Origin: Streptomyces sp. JHA26
GTDB taxonomy: Bacteria > Actinomycetota > Actinomycetes > Streptomycetales > Streptomycetaceae
Length of the DNA: 64,000 nucleotides
Direction: 5' to 3'
Assembly (NCBI RefSeq): GCF_002005565.1
Contig: NZ_BDJC01000003.1
Coordinates: 62,001-126,000 of the forward strand
Shown piece after piece: positions 16,801-26,300 of the stretch. The position numbers were made by a program, and so were the translations under genes. Each line of letters opens with the position of its first letter. The stretch's first letter is position 1. The notes beneath the pieces are model-generated. The model worked only from the letters and a program-made list of their open reading frames with translations. It was not told the origin of the DNA and made no database searches.

Positions 16801-17466
16801 TCAGCGGAGAGGGAGGAGTAAGGCGCGGGCGAGGGCGGAAGTCACCGGGGCGGCGTAGCCGGGGAGTTGCCGGGTGGTCCACGCGGCGGCCAGGCCGAGG
16901 AACTCGGTCAGGTCGCGTTCCGCTCCGGTGAGCAGGCGTCGTAGGTCGGCGGCGGTGAGTTCGATCACGGGACTGTCGTCCCGGTCGGCGTCCACGGTCA
17001 GGCGGACGGCGTCACCGTGGCGTTCGGCGAGCGGGGACGGGTCGTGGCCGAAGGGAGCCCAGCCGTTCCCGTCGAGGACATCGAACCAGTCGCCGCGTTC
17101 CTCAAGGCCGTTGCAGCAGCCCGGCAGCAAGGTGACGCCGGAGACGGTGTCCGTGACCCGCAGGCCACCGGAGACGAAGAGGTCGTTCATGGTGAGTAGC
17201 CCGTGCAGGAAGGAACCGAGCGGGTCCGCGGGCCGTGGCAAGGGGGCGTCGGTCGCCGGTACGACGTCATTGTGGGCGGCAATGCTCATGACCGCCGTGC
17301 CGACCTCGGCGGGTGTGAGCGCGCCGCTGAGCGGCAGGAAGCCGTACGGCTCGATCCCGGCGACGGGCCAGAGCGCAAAACCGGAGGAAGCGGCGATTTC
17401 GAGGACGGGCTGCAACACGATCACCCGGAGAATGTGCGGCACGGCGCCCCCGTTCCGCACAGTCAC
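16801..17466 (-). CDS. Hypothetical protein (221 aa)
   Basis: The frame runs from an ATG at 17466 to TGA at 16801, with good actinobacterial codon bias and a balanced composition. There are no TM helices or signal peptide. Segments such as IEPYGFLPLSGALTPAEVG, FLHGLLTMNDLFVSGGLRV and the acidic VDADRDDSPVIELTAADLRR suggest a mixed alpha/beta cytoplasmic protein. A Cys-Cys pair occurs in LLPGCCNGLEERG. I do not recognise the family. It is alone on its strand between two decayed loci, so no partner can be named. Confidence 0.7.
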   Translation of the reverse strand: MTVRNGGAVPHILRVIVLQPVLEIAASSGFALWPVAGIEPYGFLPLSGALTPAEVGTAVMSIAAHNDVVPATDAPLPRPADPLGSFLHGLLTMNDLFVSGGLRVTDTVSGVTLLPGCCNGLEERGDWFDVLDGNGWAPFGHDPSPLAERHGDAVRLTVDADRDDSPVIELTAADLRRLLTGAERDLTEFLGLAAAWTTRQLPGYAAPVTSALARALLLPLR

Positions 17467-17569
17467 AGTATGACGGCCCCCGCCGGGAAGGATCTCCGAA
17501 GATCTCTATAAGGAAGCCCGGCTCCCAAAACGCGTCGAGCTTCGCGCAGGCGCCGCCTACCCATGCCGC

Positions 17570-17926
17570 ATGGGCCATGCGAAGACCTCCTATCTCTGTC
17601 TGCCCTGTCGGGCCTCGTACAAGCAGCCCTACGACAGGGACAGGCCGCACCGGGCCTGCCCCCGCTGCGCGGAGCCGCTGATCCACGTGGGGTCGGCCTT
17701 CGCGGCGCTCCCGCGCCAGGGCGCTCGCACGCCGCGACGTGCCGTGACGGAGAACGCGGAACTGACACAGCTCGTGACGCCGCTCCCGAGGACTACAAAC
17801 ACCTCGTCGAGGCGTACGGGTGGGCAGTCCGCGTTCGAATGTCACGCCGGCGAACGCCGGCCCACCCGCGAGGTTGTGATGCGGTTCAGACCGGCAGGTA
17901 CGGGCTCGGCCTGTCGTACCAGCTGA
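17570..17926 (+). CDS. Small zinc-ribbon protein, probably truncated or frameshifted at its 3' end
   Basis: From ATG 17570 the first ~50 residues look genuine: TSYLCLPCRASYKQPYDRD, then ACPRCAEPLIHVGSAFAALPR. Two CxxC pairs should bind zinc. I recall a small Streptomyces family with this start. After ~residue 50 the sequence becomes Arg/Thr-rich and featureless, and the 3' end runs antisense into the UvrD gene stop. The natural C terminus therefore seems lost or frameshifted. Function unknown. Confidence 0.45.
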   Translation: MGHAKTSYLCLPCRASYKQPYDRDRPHRACPRCAEPLIHVGSAFAALPRQGARTPRRAVTENAELTQLVTPLPRTTNTSSRRTGGQSAFECHAGERRPTREVVMRFRPAGTGSACRTS

Positions 17927-20192
17927 TGCGGAGCGCGTCGCGGGCGCGGGTCGCGGCCACGAAGAGGAGGGAGCGGGCCCTGAGTTCCTCGCGGGCATAG
18001 CGGCGGGGGTCGATGGTGCGGTAGCGCTCGAGGATGTCCGTGCGGGGGATGATGCCGTCGCGAGCGCCGACGATGGCGAGCTTCTGGTACTCGAGGCCCT
18101 TGAAGCGGTGCATCGTGCCGACGTGCACCTCGCCGTCCCCCTTGGGGCCGTCCTTGGTGAGCTCGGCGACGGTGATGCCCGCCTTGGTGGCCAGGTGGAA
18201 CATCACCTGGCTGACCATGTCCCGTTCCGCGACGCACACGGCGATGCTGCCGCGCGGGTCGCGGCGCGGGCCGGCGCCGCCTTTACCGGTGGCGATCTCC
18301 TCGCGCCAGGCGGTCAGCGTGGTGGCGAGCCGGTCGAGTTCGTCCTCCCAGGAGTCGCAGCGGACGAGGTCGGGTGCGGGGCCGCGCAGGACGGAGCGGT
18401 AGCCGTCGAGGGTGTCGGTGCTGTCGTCGAGGTCGTCGTAGGCGAGGTCCTTGCCGGTGAGGTCCACCACCCGCAGGGCCCGGGAGAGGATCTCCCTGGT
18501 GGTGCGGTAGCTGAGGGTGAGCCGGGAGGAGCGGCCCCGGATGTTGATGCCGACGGTGGAGAGGGTGACCTGCTGGTCGTAGATGCGCTGGTGGGTGTCG
18601 CCGGCGATGAACAGGTCGTCGGGGCCGGAGGCGACCATGGCGCGCAGCATCTTCCAGTGGGCGGCGCGCAGGTCCTGGGCCTCGTCGACGACGATGTGCC
18701 GGTAGCGGTGGTGGAGGAAGCGCATGCCGGAGCCGTCGTCGCGGTGGATGAGGTCCTTGCCGCCGACGGCTTCCTTGTGTTCCTGCCGGGCCCTGATCTT
18801 CGCGTCGCGTTCCGTCTCGAGGCGGGCGGCACGCTCGGCGGCCTGACCCCAGGTCTCCAGGCCCTCCTTGTCCAGGCGGGCGGTGAACTGCTCCAGGATC
18901 TTCCAGATCTGGGCACGCTCGGGGCGGGTGACGGATCGTCCGCGGCCGGCGCGACGGGCGTCGAAGTACGCCTTGCGGGTGCCGATGGACTGGCCGAGGA
19001 CCACCTGGTCCCACTCCTCGTAGAGGAACTCGGCGTCCCAGCGGCGCTCGTCGAGTTCGAGCAGGAGCTGGCGCAGCACGTTGAGCGCGGTGCTGTCGTA
19101 GACGCGCTGCTTCGCCGCACCCTTGATGGCGTTCTCGCTGAGGACGCGGGCGGCGAGCTGGTCGATGTGGGCGATCTCCACGCGGGCGAGGAGCTCGGGT
19201 TCCATCAGCGAGGCGAGGCGGGCGCGCAGGTCGGTGGTGAGGTTCTTGGTGAACGTCGTCAGCAGGATGGGTTTGCCGTGTCCGGGCGGCAGCTGCTGCG
19301 CGAGGTGCTTGACCCGGTGCAGGGCGACGATGGTCTTGCCGGTGCCGGGGCCGCCCGAGACGCGGGCCGGACCGTTGTAGGCGCGGTGGACGAGTTTGGC
19401 CTGGGTGGGGTGCAGGAAGACCTTCCAGGCGCGGAAGTCGCCCTCCTCCAGGGCGGCCTGGATGTCGGCGTCGATGGTGGTGACGGTGGTGCGGGCGAGC
19501 GCGGCGCCGAGGTCCTGCGCGTAGTCCTGGCCGAGGTCGACCTTGACCGGGGCGGTGATCTCCTTGCGGACCTCGTCCAGGGGCATGCCGGCGGCGAGCC
19601 CGTACAGGATGTCCTTGGACAGCAGGGGCGCGCCCTCGACCAGCTGGTCGAGTTCGTCGCTGCCGGTGACGGCGAGCGCGAGGTCGATGAGCTGGTCGGC
19701 GACGCCGAGGTCCCGCAGGTCCTCCGCGGTGACGCCGGTGAGCAGGGGCTCGGCGGCTGCTGGGGCGGCCTCGGGCGCGGGCTGCGGGGCGGGCTCGGGC
19801 TCGGGTTCGGTGGGGGTGAGGGTGACGCCCGCGCGCCGCAGCACGCTCTCGCCCACCACGGAGAGGTCCACAAACTCGATCTCGCCGGTGATCCGGTTGA
19901 TCGCGACCGAGAGTTCCTCGTAGACGTGCTTGCGGTGACGCACCGCGATGACAAGCCAGTTCTCCTGGCCCTTGGCGTCGACGCCGGCCCTGGCCAGCAG
20001 GGCGCGGTACGACTGGTCGATCTTGGCGCGGAAGACGCGACCGTCGCCCTTGAGGGGCTTGAGGTCCAGGCCGGGGTGATCCGGGTCCTCGCGGAAGCGG
20101 TGGCAGAAGTCGTAGAACCTGCCCTTGACCGAGCGGTCGAGCTTGTACAGCTCCTGTTCGGCCTTCTGATACAGGCTGAGCCGTGCGGTCAT
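17886..20192 (-). CDS. UvrD/Rep-type superfamily 1 helicase with RelE-like N-terminal domain
   Basis: A 768-aa protein. Residues ~1-95 resemble a RelE/ParE-type fold (AEQELYKLDRSVKGRFYDF, then LKGDGRVFRAKIDQSYRALL and WLVIAVRHRKHVYE). A Pro/Glu-rich linker (~130-150) leads to an SF1A helicase: Walker A VSGGPGTGKTIVALHRVKHL (~278-290), Walker B IVVDEAQDL (~500), the LSYRTTREI motif, VHVGTMHRFKGLEY (~695) and VAATRARDAL near the end. It should unwind DNA or clear bound proteins using ATP. The N-terminal domain may bind ribosomes or RNA, or be a structural relic; a toxin role is speculation. It is the last leftward gene after the large DUF1998 helicase (162-bp gap), so probably part of that operon. 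Confidence 0.88.
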   Translation of the reverse strand: MTARLSLYQKAEQELYKLDRSVKGRFYDFCHRFREDPDHPGLDLKPLKGDGRVFRAKIDQSYRALLARAGVDAKGQENWLVIAVRHRKHVYEELSVAINRITGEIEFVDLSVVGESVLRRAGVTLTPTEPEPEPAPQPAPEAAPAAAEPLLTGVTAEDLRDLGVADQLIDLALAVTGSDELDQLVEGAPLLSKDILYGLAAGMPLDEVRKEITAPVKVDLGQDYAQDLGAALARTTVTTIDADIQAALEEGDFRAWKVFLHPTQAKLVHRAYNGPARVSGGPGTGKTIVALHRVKHLAQQLPPGHGKPILLTTFTKNLTTDLRARLASLMEPELLARVEIAHIDQLAARVLSENAIKGAAKQRVYDSTALNVLRQLLLELDERRWDAEFLYEEWDQVVLGQSIGTRKAYFDARRAGRGRSVTRPERAQIWKILEQFTARLDKEGLETWGQAAERAARLETERDAKIRARQEHKEAVGGKDLIHRDDGSGMRFLHHRYRHIVVDEAQDLRAAHWKMLRAMVASGPDDLFIAGDTHQRIYDQQVTLSTVGINIRGRSSRLTLSYRTTREILSRALRVVDLTGKDLAYDDLDDSTDTLDGYRSVLRGPAPDLVRCDSWEDELDRLATTLTAWREEIATGKGGAGPRRDPRGSIAVCVAERDMVSQVMFHLATKAGITVAELTKDGPKGDGEVHVGTMHRFKGLEYQKLAIVGARDGIIPRTDILERYRTIDPRRYAREELRARSLLFVAATRARDALRISWYDRPSPYLPV

Positions 20193-20354
20193 GGGATCAG
20201 TGCTGCCTTCCGTCGCCGGGAGTCACAGGAATGGTGGAGGTCATAGGAGTGATGGGGGCCGTAGCCGTAGGACCGGCTGAGGCCGCAGGAGCCGTGGAGG
20301 TCGTGGGAGTGGCGGAGGCCGTCACGGCCGGGGGGAGGCGTTCGTGCCGGGTGC
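20193..20354. other. 162-bp spacer of imperfect GGAGN repeats within the defence operon
   Basis: Between the stop of the DUF1998 helicase and the UvrD start lies a stretch of imperfect short repeats (GGAGGTCATAGGAGT, GGAGCCGTGGAGGTCGTGGGAGT). Leftward it reads as a Thr/Ala/Pro repeat with no clear ribosome site. It may be a former coding tail of the helicase or simple low-complexity spacer. No terminator-like hairpin is evident, which fits co-transcription. Confidence 0.35.
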
Positions 20355-23300
20355 TCACGAGGCATCGGGGAGCCTCTCGATGAGCGAGTCGAGGTCGTCG
20401 AGCCAGCCGGCCGCCGTACGGGCCGTCCATCCCGCGTCGGCATAGGCCTTGTCGCGGCGGAGGGCTTCCTCGTCGTCCGCGCCGTGCGGTACGGCGACGA
20501 CGGCGACGCGCACGCCGGAGTCCTTCCAGGCGAAGTCGGCCGGCCAGCCGCGTTCGCCGAGTTCGAAGCCGAAGACGGGGGCCTGCTTGCCGTGTTCGGC
20601 GAGCGCGCGGGCGAGCCGGGTGAGTGCCGAGTCCGGCTCGTCCTCCTCGAGGAGGGGCAGGATCTCCTCGTCCCAGGCGGCATCGCGCAGCAGCCGGGCG
20701 ACGGCCCGCTCGGCCGCCGAACCACCGGCCTCCGCCTCGGCGACCGCGCTCGCGCCGGTGGGTGTCGCCTCCCGCACCGCCTCCTCGGCCGGCGGTGTCT
20801 CCCGCGGCCGGTGCACGGCGATGAGGGAGTCGAGTTCGCCGATGCCGCCGGTGACGGCCAGCACGTCGACCGGGAAGTCGGCCGCGCGGCTGCCGGCCAG
20901 CTGGACACCGTCCCCGCCGGCGAACGCGAGGAACTGCAGCAGGTTCGACCAGTAGAGCCAGGCCCGCCAGCGCAGCTTGTGCGCGTCGGTGCCCAGGGCC
21001 TCGTCACGGTCGTCCAGCACGGCCAGCGCGCTCCACCGCACCGCGTGCGGTTCCTCGCCGTCGCTCATGTCGACGGTGAAGAGGAGCGGGAGCCCGTACG
21101 CGTCGCTCGCCCGCAGCACCAGAACGGGCCCGTCGCCCGTGACCGGTTCCCCGGACGGCTCGAGGCCCGCGCCGTACGCGTCGAGCGCCGACCGCAGTGC
21201 CTGCCGTGCCTGGGCACGGTCCGCCTGCATGGCCAGGGGTGCGGGCTCGGCCATGAGGCCGGCCACCAGGGCCCTGGCGCGGCGCCCCCACCGCTCCTTG
21301 GCCGAGTCGCGCAAGTAGGCGAGGAGCCCCTCGACGGGGTTGGCGAACACGGCCTGCGCGAAGTCGGCGCGCGCGCCGCCCGTCTCCTCGTACCAGTCCT
21401 TGGCCGCGTCCTGCGCGCTGCGCGGGTACGGCGGCCAGACCGGCTCGGCCCTCGCCGCCTCGCCCTTCTCGAACAGTTCCAGGTCGTCCCAGGTGAGCTG
21501 GAAGACGACGTGGTTCCTGTCCCGCAGCCGGTTGCGCTTCTCGCAGTCCGAGGCGATGCGGTTGTGCGCGCGGGTGGCGTGGTAGCGGTGGCCGTCCAGG
21601 TAGACGGTGACGTACTCCTTGGGGCCGTCCGTGGACTCGAAGGTGAAGTCGGTCCGGGTGTACTCCATGTCCCGCTGCGCGGTGAGCCGCCAGTTGGTGC
21701 CCTGGCCGAAGCGCAGGTAGCCGCTGGCCGTGCTGCTCTCCTCCAGGACGGCGTCGCTCTCCTGGCCGGTCCAGGTGCGCAGGGCGGCCAGGAACCGGGC
21801 CTCCAGGTCGGACTCGACCTGCCTGTCCAGGCCGATCAGGTCCGTGCTGGGCAGCCGGGTGACCTTCCACAGGTCGACGGGTCGCCCGTCCTCGTCGAGC
21901 ACCGGCCCGCCGTCCTGGTCGACCGGACCCAGCAGGTCGTTGATGATGCCCAGGGCCTCGAGGCGGGAGACGGTGTCCTGGTGCCGCTCCTCGGTGTAGC
22001 GGTGCAGGCAGCGGTGGCAGGCGAGCCGGCCCTCGTCGCGGCACGGGCACGTCAGCAGCGCCCGCCGGGCGTCGGAGAGCGCCGCCCGGAAGTGGGCTGG
22101 GTCGGTGAGCCGGTGCAGGTAGCCGGTGCCGCCCGGCAGGCGGTCGAAGAGCACCAGGAAGTGCCGGGTCTCGCCGGTGCCGTGGTCGGGCATGCGCGCC
22201 AGGGTCGAGTCCAGGTGCTGCGGGTCACCGCCGAAGTGCTGGTCGACGCCGAGGCGCAGGGCCGCCCGGAAGGAGTGGATCTTCTCGTCGACCAGGACGG
22301 TGGCGGCGGGCAGCAGCACCCGCAGCGCCTCGGTGCGCAGCTGGTGCGCCAGCAGCACCGGCTCCTGCGCCACCTCCTGCGGGTTCTTCCCCCGGCGCAG
22401 CGGGCACCACGGCTGGTGGTGCTTCAGCTTCGGGTTGCGTGCCGCCGCGGAGTCCAGGGCGTCGGTGTCGTGGTCGAAGACGGGCCGCCCGTCGGCGGTC
22501 GCCGCGCCGCAGCCCGTGCACACGTGGAACGGCGCCATCCGCACGCTGTGCCCGGCGAAGTCGTCCTCCGCCTTCGCGTCGAAGCGCATCGGGCCGACGT
22601 TCACCCGCCGGACGACGGCCGTGCGGCAGAAGTCGACGCCGAACGTCTGCGTCTCGTGCCGCCAGGAGGTCTTCGGTTCGATGTCCTCCTTCGCGATGTC
22701 GACCGCGTCGATCACCGTGTAGTACCGCTGCTCACGGTCGTCCTTGTCGTCGCTGATCCGGGCGTCCTCGCGTTTGTCCCGAGAGGTGACGACGGCGGGC
22801 TCGACGACCTTGTGCAGGCAGGAGCCGTCGTCCGCGATCCGGGCACTGCCACAGCGCGGGCACGGCGAGCGGTCGGCCTCGGCGTCTTCCGTGCGCACGT
22901 ATCCGCACTCCTGGCAGAACCGCCACAGCCGCCAGTCGGGATCGGTGGCGGTCCCGATCTCCAGGCCGGTGACCTGGTGCTTGTAGCCGTTGACGTAGAA
23001 CGTGTTGCCCGGCGCGAACTCGGACAGCGCGTAGCGGCGGGGCCGCTCGTAGGCGCGCGGCTTGGACTTGTACGTCTCCCGGCCGGTCCTCTCGTCGACG
23101 CCCTCCGGCCAGTACAGCGTGGCGTTCAGCGTGGTCACCGCGTCGATGAGCGCGTAGTTCGGCAGCAGCCCGAGGTCGCACAGGGCCTGCTGGGCGGTGG
23201 TGAGCCCGAGGGACAGCAGCCGTTTGCCGACCGACCGGTGCTCGGCGTCCAGCTCGGCCTTCTGCCGCGCCTGCTCGTCGTCGCTGTCGTGCAGTTCGTC

Positions 23301-26300
23301 GCGCGCCTCACCGATCAGCTTCAGCCGGCGGCGCAGCACCTCCTCGCCGCGCCGCCACTGGCGTTCGGCCTCCTCCGCCGCGCTGCGCAGCCCGCGGGTG
23401 GCGTACGCGCGCAGTTCGGCCCGGGACCGGTCGCTCACCCCCGCGGGGAACAGGTCCAGGAAACCGTCGACCAGCTGATCGGCGTGGGCGAGGGCTGCCT
23501 CGACCAGGTCGGCGAGGTAGCCGGAGGGGCCGAACAGCTCGGGGGCCCTGGCCGGTATCGCGGCCAGGGGCTTGCCGTCGGGGCGCGGCAGGCGCCCGCG
23601 CGCGGCCAGGTCCAGCAGATGGGCCAGGTACTGGCGGCGCAGGATCTCGATCGCCGACAGGTGGCTGCCCGGCGGCACGATCCGCCCGGCGATCATCTCG
23701 CGCGGCTGGTCCAGGAAGTACAGGTCGCGGCGGCTGCGGTCGGGGATCGTCAGCAGGAACGCGTTGCCGGTGCGCCGACCGGCCCGCCCGACCTGCTGGG
23801 CGTAGTTGGCGGGCCGGCGCGGCAGCGCGGCCAGCACGACGGCGGACAGGTCGCCGATGTCGATGCCCATCTCCAGGGTGGGCGTGCACGACAGCACGTT
23901 GGGGTCCTTGAACCCGGTGCCGTGCTTGAACGCCGCCTCGACCCGCTCCCGCTCCGGCCGGTTGAGCATCCCGGTGTGCTCGGCGGTGACGACCTGGTAG
24001 GTGCCCGCCTTGCGGTACAGCCGCCGGTAGTAGTCGTCCCGGTAGTTGCGGTCCCGGTGGTGCACGCCCAGCTCCTCCGGGCGGTTCCCGGCGACCAGCC
24101 GGCCCCGGCGGCAGCGGTACGACGGGCACGGCTGCCCGTGCCACTGGTCCAGCAGCTCCGGATGGACCGTCTGCTCCCAGAAGCAGACCGGGCAGCGCAC
24201 GAACGCCTCATTGACGACGTCGTCGCCGAGCAGCCGCACGTCGACCGCACCCGGCTGCAGCCCGTACACCCGCAGGCTGCCGTCGGCCGGGGTGCGCACC
24301 GACAGCAGCCCCGCCGTGACCAGCTCGGGCAGCAGCCGGTTCCAGAAGCCGGCCGTCTGCTCGCGGGGCAGGTCGAGGCAGCGCTGCGCCCAGCGTTCGT
24401 ACCAGGACAGCCGGCCCGTCGCGAAGTCGAACTCGCTGTTGGTCTTGGGCTGGTCCAGGAGGAACACCGGGGCCGCGACACCGCGGGGGAAGGCGCGCAT
24501 GCCCACCGGCCGCTTGCCCCAGATGAAGTAGCGGCTGGTCCCGGCCTCCCTCAGATAGCCGTCCAGCCACTTGTGGCCGATCGCGCCCCTGGTGCGCAGC
24601 CGCTCCAGGAGGATCCGCAGGAACGCGAGGTAGCGGGCGTCGTCCTGCTCGACGGGCGGCAGCCCGCCGCGCCGTCCCTCCTCCGCCAGATGTGCGCCCT
24701 TCACGAGCGCGACCGCCGCCCGCGTGTCCGCGATACGCACCTGGGCCGCCGCCGTCCGGGTCAGCTCCAGGGTGCGGCCGTTGCGGGAACGGAACCCGAA
24801 CTCCATCAGCGCCTCGAAGGCGAAACGCTCACCGATCAGGTTCCACGTCCTGCGGTCGCCGCCGCGTCCCTGGCCGGACAGCAGCCGCTGGACGCCCCGG
24901 ATGTCGTGCAGGTCGGTGGGGACGACCGCGGCGAGCGTCCTGCGGTCGGTGGTGGCCGCGACGACGTCCGCGATCAGGTCGTTGAGCGCGGTCGGACGCT
25001 CCTCCGACAGGTGCTTCTTGAACAGGGCGCGCAGGGAGAAGGTGTACGACCGGGAGGCGACGAACCCGGCCCGGTGCGCGGCGTCCTGCACCGAGTCGTT
25101 GAACATCAGCGTCTTGTCCTCGCCCTGCTCCTCGTCCAGCTCACCTCCCGTGAACAGCTGGGTCACCGAGGCCGCGGCGAGCGCCGCCGCACCCGTACCG
25201 AGGAAGCGGATCGCGTTGCGCGAGCCGCACGCCGGGCACCAGTCCTCCTCGGCCGCCGTGTTCGCCGTCTCGCCCAGGTTGACCAGCACGAAGGCCGAGT
25301 CGCCGGTGGCCGGGCGCGGCTGTCCGTCCCCGGGCGCGTAGTCCCTGACCGGGTCGGGCAGCCGCAGCGTCCGGTTCGGCCCGTCCAGGACGCGCAGCTG
25401 CCCGCCCCGGCCGGCGGAGAGCGCGGAGATGGCCCGCCCGCCGTCCACCCCGCGGCCGGCCGACGCCATCGGAGCGGCACCGGAGCCCTCGCGGGCCTCG
25501 GCGTCCGTCGCCGCGATCAGGTTGCGCACCCGCATCTTGTCCTGGCTGACCGAGGCCCGCCGGATCTTGTGAGAGTCGACCTGGACGTGGGTGTCGTCCG
25601 TCTCCGGGGAGAACACCGCCCAGCCCGAACGCCCGCAGTCCCGGCAGTAGACGGCGGGCAGGAACAGGTTCGCGGTCTGGCCGGCCGTCGCCGTGGTGAC
25701 CGGCGCCGTCCGGGCGTGCTGCTCGCTCTGCCGATCCGTAGTGCCGGCCGCGTCCCACTGGAACTCCGCCTTCGGCCACGGCAGCACCCCGCGTACGAGG
25801 CGGGAGACCGAGCGGGCCCACTGGTGCACCTCGATCTGCACCAAGGGCCGCGGCCGCTCCGGCGTGGACTCCGGGTCGCGGGCGACGGCCAGCAGTGCGA
25901 CGAACCGGGCGAGGGCGGAAGCGGCGACCTCCGGCCGTTCGGTGATCGTCTTGCCCCACGACCGCGCGCCCCTGCGCCACATCAGGTCGAGCACTTCACC
26001 GGTGGTGCGGACCTCGCCGTCCAGCGCCTGCATGACGGCGGACGTCAGCGTCTGCCGCTTCAGGTTCCGGCCCAGCAGGAACGGGTCCGTCTCGCGCGTG
26101 CCGGTCACCGTCTCGACGAGGTCGGCGAACTCCGCCTTCCCGAGGGACGGGTCGGGCAGCAGCGCAAGCTCGTCGGGGGAGGGGTCCGGCAGCGCCGGGT
26201 CGAAGTCGTCCGGCGGGATGAACTCGTCGACGCTCTGCCGGTCCTCACCGATGATCGCGTCCTCGGTGAACCGCGTCCCGAAGATCTGGGTCGCGACGTC

